Below, piece by piece: positions 12,709 to 23,278 of a stretch of 64,000 bases of DNA. The DNA is from Membranipora membranacea (Eukaryota > Bryozoa > Gymnolaemata > Cheilostomatida > Membraniporidae), in NCBI GenBank assembly GCA_914767715.1, contig OU612070.1, forward strand, positions 24,046,025 to 24,110,024. Reading direction: 5' to 3'. The notes under the pieces were generated by a model. It did not search any database. It worked only from the letters and a program-made list of their open reading frames with translations, and was not told where the DNA came from. Numbering within the stretch: the first letter of the stretch is position 1; each line of letters opens with the position of its first letter. A program made the position numbers and the translations under genes.

Positions 12709-15700
12709 ATGAGTGCAGAGGTAGCCAGTAACAATAAGGGGCATGATGTAGAGGCTATAGAGTTGACTAATATAAAGAGGATACCTCCTTCTCGTCAGGA
12801 ATCAAGAGCTGGAAACAGGCACAGCTGTAAGTCTATATAGTCTGGGTATTGTCTAGGGCCTATGTTATGGAGATTTACCTTGATACACGAAAAAATAGGT
12901 GGTGATAATTCATGTTAGAGCAGAGGGTCATATAGAGCAGGCATAGGCCTTCATATGTATTCATCTCACTCACCTTTGTGATTTGAGTATGTCTAGACTC
13001 ACATGCCTCGACCTTTTGTAGTTGTAAGTTTTTCTCTAAGGTGAAGTCTAAAATTTAGGTGCTGGCTTACGGAAATCGAAAACAAGGGAGATACACGAAA
13101 ATTCTAATTCTGAAATACATACTGTCAGATTTGGTAGTATTAATATGGAAAAGGCAGAGAATTAAGTTCGGTGCAAAGTTTGTTTATTGCAAAACAGAAC
13201 GGTGTTGAAAAAGTTGCATGCAAAAAATATGACTATTTAACATCATTCTCTTCATACACAAAGTTTGACCCAGCTATCCTTGCACCAGGCTGGGGTGTCT
13301 GATTCTGACTTGAAGCCAAATACTCCTGCAGTTTTTACTCCAGCGAACCAGCCATTGGCAGCGGTACGGCAGGCGTTTATCTTGAACACATCATTAACAT
13401 CTTCAACAAGAGTGCACCTTCTCAGCAGATCGTTACGGAATCTGGCATCGCAGTCGTCTCTGGTGAATTTGAACATGGCTCCCTGAAAAATATGATAAAG
13501 GGAAATGGTTAGGATTAAATTGACAGCATTATTAGGCAAGGTTTTGCGGTGGCGAACCACTCTACCATATTTAACTCAGCCTTCTCTGGTATTTGCTTGG
13601 ACCTTACTCTCTTCGAATTCAGCAATTACGCACAAAATACACTAATATCTAGCTAGACCCAAATGCAAATTTTTTTTTGGCCGAATTCTACTCACACAAG
13701 CATAGCAGATATCGTGTCTGTGGCAATCATCCATAAACTCTGCCTTATAAGGCGCCGGTAGATTGAATGGTGTGTTACATCCGTCGGTAACTCCTGCCCT
13801 GGTACATGTATTATCAGCGTATACCAAGCAGCACAACAGTGCAACGGCAGCACATAATCTCAGCATGGTGAAGTTTTTGACCTGTAGACTCGACGGGAAA
13901 GCTTAGCTCTGAGTTTGACTTCCAAGAGATACCTTTTTATATGGAAGAGAGATGTGCGTACTGGATTATGTAACCTATGGGAGACATCATTTGGGTGAAG
14001 CGTCCATGAGGGACGTTAAGTAACCACGGATATTATCTAAAGTGCCCGCCACCTCTAGGTTGAAATCTTATTAGGGTTAGAAAATAGCACAATGATGTTT
14101 ACTTGTTGTGTAAGGCTTTATTCTTAGGTAAAGCAAGAAGGAGCCAAAGGGATGTAGGATTTTTCGTGCCAGGCGCCCATGGAACTGCTCTATCATTGAT
14201 CATCTTACATCAACTCTCATCATCAGCATGGCACTCTTGTATTTATATCGTACATCCCTAGAAAGTTTCGCCATAATTGAAACGCTTCATTCTGTGAGAG
14301 GTTTCTTTCCTTGGCCTTAATCGAAAGCTTTTACTTAGTCCCCTATGTACTTACATACTGTATCAAATTTTATAGTTTGTCTTATCTTGTCTTATTCTAG
14401 GGGTGGAGTTAAACGTTTGTCTACCCGACCTCACTCACTTAACCCTGATGATAGACCAGAGAACACAAGCTACTGAGATTATGGATATTATTATCGAAAC
14501 TCTGCAGCTTAACCCACAGGAAGCTCGCCGAGTTCTCAGTCTATGGCTGGTCTCAGCAGATCTAGGTAGGTGTTTTATAATTCATGTATTTCATTGTTTC
14601 GCATGAATGTTTCAAAACTAGTATAGGTAAACACCAACTTAAATAGAATGTTAACTCCCTTGTGTGCTGTTCTGACTGCGTCGTCAGCTTTTATGTCATG
14701 ACATAATATGTAAAAGTTCAATAAAATTTGAATCATGGCCATGCCCCTTAGCTTTACTCAACTTCTACAGAATTAAATTTGTTATCGCTTGCGATTTGTA
14801 TCCTCTATAGAACTACAGCTGAAGCCTAATCATTGCCCCACACAGCTGTTCTCTAAATGGACGACATACTTACGTAAATACACAGCTCTCAGCGACAAAG
14901 CCGTACAGAGTCAACAACCTCTATTACATCTCAGGAGAAATGTCTATATATCCAGGGACGAAGATTCAAAGGTACACCAACAGTTATCTCTTAATCATCA
15001 AGCCTAAGATCTGATGTAGGGATAAAGGGTGTCTAGTAATGGGGGGGGGGGAGGAGGGGTGGATGGTGTTTGTTTAACGTCACCTATTTGTTACACAATT
15101 TGATAACATGTGGTTCAATTATAAGGCCAAATAGCGGTATTTTAACAAATTCACTAGAACCTTGCCGCCCCCACTCTTATAGTACATAGTGTGATACCAT
15201 AAAGTCGGCCATTCACTTTTGACAAAGAGTAGTCGTCTATAGAAGATACCTCCAATTTGAAAGCCAGATGTAAAGCAAAGATACATCTATTCTTTCTCCA
15301 GCGGCACCTCTTCATTTGGTGGTCACCATAAGCTTATAAATACTAATACTAGTATTTATGTGTTTATGGTGGTCACAAATACTTACTACTAAGTACTACT
15401 TTTTAAGTCCTGTAAGAGTAGAATTAGGTTTTGATTTGTCGTTAACATTTTAGATGTATTTGTTTTTTTTGTGTTTGCAGGTTACAGATATAGAGATTTT
15501 GGAGCTTTTATTTACCGAGGCTAGGTGTAATATTATGGACGGTACGTATCCATCATGCAGGGATCTCATTATAAAACTAGCGGGTATTCTGTGTGCCATG
15601 CAGTATGGAGAATTCGATGAAAAGGAGCATACCCCAGATTTCTACAAGTAAGTTATGAAATTTTGTCCGACAGTTCAAAATAATAATAGATATTCCCTCC

Positions 15701-18700
15701 CCACTTTACTTTATTCTTTGGTAGAAGGAGTTACGAAATAAACTGATGACTATTTACAATTTGAAGATATTAGACACCTGTCCAAACAATGTTCAAAACA
15801 ATCTCATGGCTGGCGGAGGTGCGCCACATATTGGTATATGCATATAGGCATGCGATCAGCTCTTTTGTTCAGGAAACTATGTTCCCTGTCGATGACGCTA
15901 TCGTACTGCTGCAAGTATAGGAAATTTGCACACATTGGATGCTGGAGATATCAACAATAACTAATTGAGACTTTGATCTCAGAAATGTCACCCCATGGCC
16001 TTAATTTTTGCTGAGAAATATTGGAAAAATCAAATAACTATGTGAGAAGTTATGCCGTATTACTAGTCATCACTAAGATCATAGAATTCACTCCCTGATT
16101 CTGACAATATTTTGTTGTAAACAATTTGCCCATGAGGTGACAATTCTGAGATAGAAGAATCGTTTAGTTATATTTAAGCTAAACAGAGTTCAATGAGCAC
16201 TAGTTTTCCTTCTTTCCACACTTAGTCTATGCTATTTTTCCTTTTACTTTACGGTTTGATATGCCCATTGACCAATCTGATTAAATAATGCGCAGATACG
16301 GTTCAAACTCACTGATGATCCACCATCATTCTTATTTTAGATCTCACTGCTCCATTTTACCTCTGTCAATTCAAAACAATTCAAAAACCAGAGAGGAATA
16401 TTGTTCTCTCATTTGCTTTGCTCACAAATCTGCTGACGAAATTGACAGAAGTTTGGGGTCGGCAAGTCAAGAGTCTCGCCAAGAAGAGTGGTTTAGAGTT
16501 GCATACATGAACTATCTTAGTGCAGCCCACACTCTACCGTATTATGGGTAAACGAAAGTGCTGATTTTTGGCAGATTGTGGCATTTAGATGTTGGTGTGT
16601 TCGTTTCTTTTTCTTTGCCCGCTTATAGGGAACACAACTCCACTCCTGAATGATCTGTCCTGATGTCAGGCTATAAGGATCTAGACAGGCTTTTATGACA
16701 GCTGGTCCAAACATTGCCACAGACAGAAAGTTTCGATAGTTTGGGGTTGTGTACCCTTTAAGTATTGTAGAGGATGCTTGATAATTTCACGCTGCATTAG
16801 ATTTCACTCTGCTACTTTGGGTTGGTAGAGGTTCATAATCAATCCTAATCTACAACTAAAGTGTCCTCTGATCAACAACACTCCTCAATATTAACTTGCT
16901 CTCTCCATTTTGTTTTCAATGTTCACCACAGTGCAGCTTATGTGATGTTAAATGCAAGAATGAGGAGTTATGTTATATCACATGACACTTTAGTATCCCA
17001 GCACCCATGATCGCAGCTGTGTGATTACCCGTTGACTATTTCAGAGCTAACCAGACTTCCCTATTTCCTGTTTCAATGCTGTCAGATGTGAAATCCTTGA
17101 TACAGCAGCTTATTATAAAAATACGCAGCAATGTTCCCAATGGCAGCACACAACCACCTAATGTCCCACCGCCGGAACAGCTCTCAAATCTCAGCACTGT
17201 AGAACTCAAACAGGCTTACCTATCGGCATGTTGTGAACATATCCCTTATTACGGGTCAGTGATTAGTATGGTTTCTGTGATTAGTGAGCATTCATAACAA
17301 TATCTGTCTTTTCTTCTACTAACCGGAGTCTATTATGTACTAGTCTCTCCAGGAGCTCTCAATAGCCTTGTTACACGGCTACTTCTTATGTTTTGGAGGG
17401 TCCCCCAAAACATAAGAAGTAGCCGGGTGACAATGCTGAGCTCTCAGACCTTGGAGGGCCTAGTACAAAAATGCTGAATTGAAACATGCTTTGAAATTAT
17501 GAATAATTATGACATCTAAACTACTGAGGGTTGCAGTATGACATTCATTGGGTGAAAATTACATGCTAGGAAATACTGTCCTTCTCTATTGTGTTGGATT
17601 GATATGCCATAATCAGCTTGTCCAGATAAATTTCTGTTTCACCTCAAATTATTCTTCACCACTATAACCATGTGTGTGCTTGTAATTGATTCAGTTTCAT
17701 TGTTAGATATAGTGATAGAATGTAGTCCCTCTGATTGGTCCTCCAAACAGTAGCTCTGACCTGATCAGTCTGAGTTAAGAAAACTCCATAGATATAGATT
17801 TTATATCTATGGGAGGTCCCAACGCTGCTCCTTTAATCTACGCTATTGATATATCAAAAAGCTCCGGGTATCTTTTGATGCTGAACTCTGATGTAACCAA
17901 TTATCTTTCCCAGGGTTATTGTATTTCTCAATCTATCAGATTAAAGTCCTTACCAATAACATAGGTAGTATAATATTATATCCTATAGATCTTTGCGATT
18001 TCACCCTTATTGTCACATTAAGTATACACCATTAGTTTTGGATGAGACACCACATGCTACACATGTCATCTTTGTAAGGTACAAGTTCATGTAGGCTATT
18101 GGATGTTGTGTTGTGTTAATGGCTGTCTAATGTCCACTGCTGTTCATGAATGTGAGAAATCATGTAAATGTGATCTTAGTGAATTATATTGAAGAGCCTA
18201 GCAACACTTAAACTTAGTTTACATGTAGAAAATTCGCTTTGCTGCGAAACCAGGGAGTGAAACAAAACAATCCAAGTTGAACAAGGAGTGTTCTTCTCCT
18301 GTACCTCATAGTTCAGAGAGGGGGTAACTCCAACTTATCTAAACTCGCATTTTTCTTCTGTTCCATAATTTACACTTTTATAAATTTGATTGATTGCAGC
18401 TGTGTATTTTTTGATGGATACACTGAGAGGGTGAAGAGAAGTTTTCTCAGTAACTCATGGTTACCTGTAAGCATAGGTGTCAACACAGATGGTATTTATA
18501 TCATCGATACGGAAAAGGAGGTTAGTGCATTTATTTGCTCTCTTATCCTATACTTTCTTGGATTTAACCCACTGCTGCCACACAGGCAAATGTGTTCTTA
18601 TTGAGTTCTATATATATATAACAGCTGATAACTAATAAAATGAGGCTGAAATGTCAGCATTGTCAACTTATGGGCAAATATTTCGCACAAACTGATTGTT

Positions 18701-21700
18701 GAAATCAGGGTATGAAACTAAATAACTACCATACACTGTGACATAGGTACAGTCATACTAGTGGACAATAATGCCATCATCAGCTCGTGCGTTAGTTTCA
18801 TACCCTGATTTTGAAGATCAATTTGTGCAAATTATTTGCCCATTAGTTGACAATGCTGAGATTAAAGTTAGTTATTTGTTATATCGGAGCGATACAGACT
18901 TCGATGAGCACAAATTTGCATCTGTGGCGGCAGAAGTTTAGGCCTAGTGAGAATCATAGCTTATAAACTGATGCATATGTTTTTTGTGGTGTCCTACCTG
19001 TCTTAGGACCCTTATTACCATATGTTCACTGTAAGCGTCCACGTCAATCGCCGGAAAAATATCTTTGGTTTTCTAAACTAGTCCATAAATTATATATTTC
19101 CATTACTGTCAGGACTGCTTAATCTTCCTAACACACATTATTGAATATGTGTGGGATAGAAGACTGCAAGGATTGCCTGAAGATATCGTGGTATTCTAAG
19201 CTAGTCAGTATTTATGATAATACCAATAATGCCAGAATGTGACTATTGCTCATTATTTTTAAAGGGCAACCAAGGTTTCAAACAACTTCTCATCGATTAA
19301 TAGCAGATTGCACCTTCTGCATAGGCAAAAAGACAAAATCTTATTCGTATGATTATTCAGCCAGAATTCTTGTGAAACATTACATCCATCAGGTGCTCAA
19401 ACTCAGCTAAAATAGAATACTACAGAGCAGTTTCCTGTTCCTGTTATTTTTTAGCCTGTGCTCTATCATCATTACAGCAATGTCTTGGAACCTCCCCTAA
19501 ACTGAAGTGTTATCCAGCTTAGAGTCAGCAACTACTTTAAGTTTTGCATAGCGTAATGCACAAAGCTGATGCTGCCTAGCACATTATTTACTACCCATTA
19601 ATGCATTGCTGCGAAACCTTGGTTGCCCTTTAACACTAACATTGTTGAATTGCGATTGATAGAAGACTGTACGGATACATCATGTTGAACTTAACCTGTT
19701 TGTTAATAATTACTTACAGGAGCCGTTACTGGGCATTCTCTACGAAGATTTAACCTGGCAGCTTGTTGAGATCTGCTCTCCTACTAAGACTTCACCCTCT
19801 GGAGGTAAGAGACACTCCTTATCTGGTCTTGTGGGATCTTACTGCATTGTCACCGCGATAAAGGATTAAAGACTACCCGAAAACCATTGCAATCAGTTTA
19901 AGTTATGTCGGATTAGTATGGTAAAAAAGATTCAATGCTCTACTTGGCATGAATTATCAATGGTAGAAAGAGTGCCTTCAATAAGGGAAGGTTACTCTCA
20001 TTCTCTGCGTTATGATGTCACTATGAACTGGATGTGCATTACAAGAAACCAGCACTTCCTGTTCATAGTGACATCATAATGCAGTGAATGTAGTAGAGCA
20101 TTGAATTTTTTTACTATGCAAATCCGACATAACTTTCTCATTATTAACTGCCTGATTCTAACCTGCACTGGTCTGTGGGTAATCTTTAAGTTTGACAGAC
20201 AGTCATTGCCTAACATACTGCTCCTGCTGTGACTGAAGATGTAAGGCTTGCCTGTAAATAACTAGGGAGTAGAGGTGTATATGTATTGTTTCACTAACTA
20301 TCTCATTTATACTATTTTATACTCTAGCCACTCAAAAAGTGTGTATCAGATCCCCATCTTTCTCTGCTTCATGTACATGTATATAGCAGTTTATATAAAT
20401 TGGACTTTCAAGGCCCTATGAATATTCTTCTTGTATGATTTCTGATCATAGTTATCCGCAGTTCATTTCTCAGTATATATTTTACAGACGGGCAGACGAG
20501 GCGCGGCGTCTCTCTGAAGTCTAAGTCAGGTGTTAATAAAGATAAAGTGAGCAGTATGCCCTCCTTACTACTACAGTACCCAGCTGATCCTGATGAACAG
20601 AGTGAGGGTGTCCAGTTCCAAGTTCTACAAATCTACACCATGTCTGTGAGTCTCTATTATGTTACTGGATATCTCTGACTTTTTCCACGAGTCTAGTGGC
20701 TCAGACTACTTTACTTCAGTCTAAGATGTCGCAATGCATTAACGTTCAGTGTTGTTGTGTCATGATTAATTGTGACTTGTAAATGTGTCCTGTGTACCAT
20801 GTCATTTCACGTGATGTTGGAAAGGAATATTATTGGGATAGGATAGTCATTTTAGCTTGTTGAAGTCACTGTAGGTACAGTTTGTTCTAGGTTTGCATCC
20901 TACACTTTTCCCTAATCTGATATTCTATCAACAACTTTCTCTTCCGATCACAGATAATCAAGATAATTGATACACTGTTTTGCATAGTAGAAAATCCCTA
21001 TTCAATCCGATGACCCCCTTCCAGCTTGGTGTATGGTAGTCTCAACCCTCAACTCATGTACTTTATTCTGTTACCCTGAGACCTAGTATAATACTCTCGG
21101 GTCTTGTATTTATTTGTCAGGCGCGACTGATTGATGCTTTCATTGAGAACTGTAGTGAGATGTTGAGACTGAGGGTGCAGGCTTCGCCCATCCCTAGCCC
21201 TGGTCCAACATTCTCACCAGCAGGGGCGACTAACTTTCCATCCCCTCAGGAGACCGGTGATGTGGTAGATGGGCCTAAGTTTACACCTCCAAATAGGCAG
21301 AGCTCTGTGATAGAAGCTAATCCAAATAGAGGTGAGCTTTTCACTAGGCCCATATAAGTTAGGTAGTCATCATGTTTTTATAATATTATCATATATTATG
21401 AATACCATCATAATCTTGTTTTATACGTATTATATATTCATATGTATACATAGTCCTGAATAGTTTAACGTTCTTTGATGTAGTGGGGTCTGCATTATCA
21501 CTCTATGCACAGGGGAAGAAAATCTAATCGATAATGTGAGATTTGCACTATTGATGGGATCAATAACAATGAAATTGTTGGAGAATTGCCAAATTTATAC
21601 CATTGAAACAGAGTTATGGCTCCACATTGTGACTTTCCAGCATGTATGGTCATGTGATGTTTTGGCCTCAACTATTTATTACTGAATTTAGTGTGTGTTA

Positions 21701-22114
21701 TTATCACAACCAAAATATTTGTTCCTCTACTGGTCACAAGCCAATGAAGGTGCGATCGAATCACCCGAATTGAGCATCTACAAGTTTGGAAGAATCAAGT
21801 TTCATTTGGAGAAAATTTAGTTTATATATTGAATAGATTCACAGGAGACATATATGGATCAGTTTTTAAAAATGGATACAGGCATGAGTGAAATAATGTT
21901 ATGATATGAGACTATTAGCTGCTTTAGCTGTCACGACTATGTAGTATTCAGTTTAATATTGCTTATTTCATGAGAGAATCAGATCATCTAAAAAGTATAT
22001 TTTTTTATTTTTAATTTGACAGAGGCTCTGGAGAGGTCAATAAGAGGCCTAAAAAAGGCCGACAGGCTGTCGTGTAAGTCATTCAGTAAGGACGGTAAAT
22101 GTTTATCTGGGTAA
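12709..22114 (+). CDS. FRMD8: FERM domain-containing protein 8 (FRMD8/iTAP)
   Basis: FRMD8 is a cytoplasmic FERM protein. In vertebrates and flies it binds iRhom and stabilises the iRhom-ADAM17 sheddase complex. Plus-strand coding exons are 12709-12826, 14401-14565, 14811-14971, 15481-15647, then 16341-16547 or 17045-17254, then 18400-18520, 19720-19804, 20488-20645, 21121-21331 and 22023-22110. All junction phases agree. Matches to vertebrate FRMD8 are collinear: LSLWLVSADLELQLKPNH, LHLRRNVYISRDEDSK, ILELLFTEARCNI, LPYYG followed by CVFFDGY, and LLGILYEDLTW. The F1 lobe is in exons 2-3, F2 in 4-5 and F3 in 6-8. The C-terminal exons are Pro/Ser-rich and basic. Reading straight past 22110 meets TAA at 22112-22114, but that point is also a perfect donor (GTAAGT), so a further last exon is possible. 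The start MSAEVASNN follows an acceptor in the 5' UTR. Intron 1 contains the antisense PLA2 gene. Confidence 0.92.
13183..13188 (-). terminator. Polyadenylation signal of the nested PLA2 gene
   Basis: TTTATT on the plus strand gives AATAAA on the minus strand, 64 bp past the PLA2 stop codon. This lets the nested gene end inside FRMD8 intron 1. Confidence 0.65.
13252..13866 (-). CDS. Secreted conodipine-like phospholipase A2, nested in FRMD8 intron 1
   Basis: Small secreted phospholipase A2, which hydrolyses the sn-2 ester of phospholipids. It resembles the conodipine/prokaryotic-type PLA2 family (Pfam Phospholip_A2_3) rather than group I/II enzymes. Minus-strand exons 13866-13696 and 13482-13252 join in phase 0 to 133 residues. 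Residues 1-17 (MLRLCAAVALLCCLVYA) are a signal peptide. The catalytic block CHRHDICYAC is at 48-57, with the His-Asp pair at 51-52 at the end of exon 1. Exon 2 opens with GAMFKFTRDDCDARF, as expected for the helix that pairs with the catalytic helix. It adds conserved cysteines and ends in WVKLCV. The donor is GTGAGT and the acceptor TTTTTCAG. Family members occur in cone-snail venom and also in non-venomous animals as digestive or defence enzymes, so toxicity should not be assumed. Both exons lie inside FRMD8 intron 1, in antisense. Confidence 0.9.
13933..13942 (-). promoter_or_regulatory. TATA box of the nested PLA2 gene
   Basis: On the minus strand the sequence is ATATAAAAAG, a strong TATA element 67 bp upstream of the start codon. 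A cap site about 30 bp downstream would leave a short 5' UTR. The nested gene therefore carries its own core promoter. Confidence 0.7.
15955..16205. repeat. Foldback element in FRMD8 intron 4
   Basis: GATCTCAGAAATGTCACC near 15974 is mirrored by GGTGACAATTCTGAGATAG near 16136. The flank CAATTTGCCCATGAGGTGAC and the ending TGAGCAC match the foldback at 18.65-18.9 kb in intron 5. This looks like a miniature inverted-repeat element whose arms have diverged. It has no coding capacity. Confidence 0.55.
16341..16547 (+). other. FRMD8: FRMD8 exon 5a, alternative FERM F2 exon
   Basis: This 207-nt exon starts after CTTATTTTAG and ends at GTAAAC. It enters in the same phase (AA|A) and leaves in the same phase (GG|C) as exon 5b. 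Its 69 residues contain the stretch EEYCSLICFAHKSADEID and end in NYLSAAHTLPYYG, matching the YLLKCHELPFYG end of this segment in human FRMD8. It looks at least as similar to vertebrate FRMD8 as 5b does. It replaces rather than extends 5b, because both code for the same structural piece. Confidence 0.8.
17045..17254 (+). other. FRMD8: FRMD8 exon 5b, alternative FERM F2 exon
   Basis: This 210-nt exon starts after GACTATTTCAG and ends at GTCAGT. Its borders and phases are identical to those of exon 5a. It encodes a 70-residue version with a Pro-rich loop (PPNVPPPEQLSN) and the same end, YLSACCEHIPYYG. Both exons are free of stops and splice-compatible. Either one alone, or both together, would keep the FRMD8 frame. 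Confidence 0.8.
17335..17465. repeat. ~130-bp foldback hairpin in FRMD8 intron
   Basis: Two arms meet at 17400/17401 with no spacer. The inner 20 bp GGCTACTTCTTATGTTTTGG pair perfectly. The outer parts GAGCTC and CTAGTAC pair with small mismatches. The whole looks like a miniature foldback transposon; no RNA gene is claimed. Confidence 0.65.
18640..18905. repeat. Foldback element in FRMD8 intron 5
   Basis: The left arm contains CAGCATTGTCAACTTATGGG and AATCAGGGTATGAAACTA. The right arm contains the reverse order, TAGTTTCATACCCTGATTTT and CCCATTAGTTGACAATGCTG. The arms are about 75 bp and are separated by a ~55-bp centre. The family also occurs at about 16.0-16.2 kb. Confidence 0.75.
19263..19627. 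mobile_element. TTAA-flanked MITE, copy 1
   Basis: A 365-bp non-coding element begins AGGGCAACCAAGGTTTC and ends GAAACCTTGGTTGCCCT, a perfect 17-bp terminal inverted repeat. It is flanked directly by TTAA on both sides (19259-19262 and 19628-19631), as for piggyBac-type target duplications. It lies in the FRMD8 intron just before the exon at 19720. A second copy lies at 44682-45027. Confidence 0.85.
19863..20193. repeat. ~330-bp foldback element in FRMD8 intron
   Basis: Nested inverted arms are visible. The outer ends are AAAGACTACCC and GGGTAATCTTT. The middle arms are AGTTATGTCGGATT with ATTCAATGCTCTACT and their complements. The inner arms are GTTATGATGTCACTATGAAC and GTTCATAGTGACATCATAA. 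The inner stem alone is about 30 bp with a ~22-bp loop. A half copy occurs at 29262-29422. Confidence 0.75.
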
Positions 22115-22964
22115 GTGTGTATCTAGATGGCTCTTTTTATACGATTTTTGTTGTATATTTATTTTAACTGCAAAACGCAGTAGGTCAATTCACGTGTTCT
22201 ATCAGATAAATTATTGTATTGCCGCTAGTTCTGTTGCTCATTGACTGTATAAGCATGGCTTCTCCGATGTTTTTGAATCTTGATTTTCTTAAAATAGCCT
22301 ATTTTTATAAGATGCTGAACTAAATATGCTGTTAGTATTATCCAAATTAGGATTAAATCATGTTTTAGGATATATAGCTCATTATAGCTGATGAAATCAT
22401 GAATTTCTTTTTGATTTTTATACATATTTTCACCCCAGCTCTGATATTTGATGCCCCACAGGCCACAGCTGTGATAATTAATCCGTGCCTTGATCTATAT
22501 TGAAGGTCATGGTCATATTTTTCAACTTGATTTGTACTGCTTCCAATATTTTCTATCTTTTCTGAGCTTTTATTATAAAAAAGGACAAACCTACACCAAT
22601 TATGTAGGTTTATTTCCTGTTTTTCTTCCCTGATCCGAGCTATAAAACTAAGTCCAAGCTTTAAAAATTTATATCACCTACCATAGTTAATCAATGATTG
22701 ATCATGTCTTTTAATAGCCACTATACACAATTTCACCGTTAGAGCTCAATATGAGCCAATTGTTATAAATTATGTTGTTTTCTTCTATTTTGAGACATTT
22801 TGTTTTGCGATTAATTGTTGTATAACCTAATACACAATGTGTCTCCTCCCAAAACGTGACAGCTTTTCTTTGTTAGTATTATGACTGCTTCAAGGTCAGC
22901 GCTTGTTTTTATCTCAGAGTAAACACCCACCTTCACTGGTGTTAAGTACCTACACCCATTTCAG

Positions 22965-23202
22965 CTATGCAGAATTGTGGCATTTCAGCATTCTGTCATA
23001 CAGATCCCGCAGCAGTGGTCCACTGATAAACCCAACCAGCTGCTGCTTCCCTTACTCGCCTTATCACAAGCTTAGCCTGTGCACCATATCATCCCCTTTG
23101 CATCCTACTCAAAGATATTCTAGCGAACACACAACAAGGATTTTCCCACAGGCTACACTGTACAGCACTCCCCAAAAAAGATCTGTCCAGGATGTGTACT
23201 AG
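22965..23202 (+). other. FRMD8: Possible alternative last coding exon of FRMD8
   Basis: If the perfect donor at 22111 is used, this block fits as the last exon. It follows CCATTTCAG, accepts the GG|C phase, stays open for 79 codons and ends at TAG. The residues (YAELWHFSILSYRSRSSGP...) are not recognisably conserved with vertebrate FRMD8. A second acceptor 24 bp further on gives the same frame. It would end only 76 bp before the start codon of the next gene, which argues for caution. Confidence 0.35.
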
Positions 23203-23278
23203 TTGATGACCTAGCTCAGGTATCAGGACACGGTTTATCTAGCTCTCCTCTTGTGTACAGCAGCAGTAAGCTGACAAG

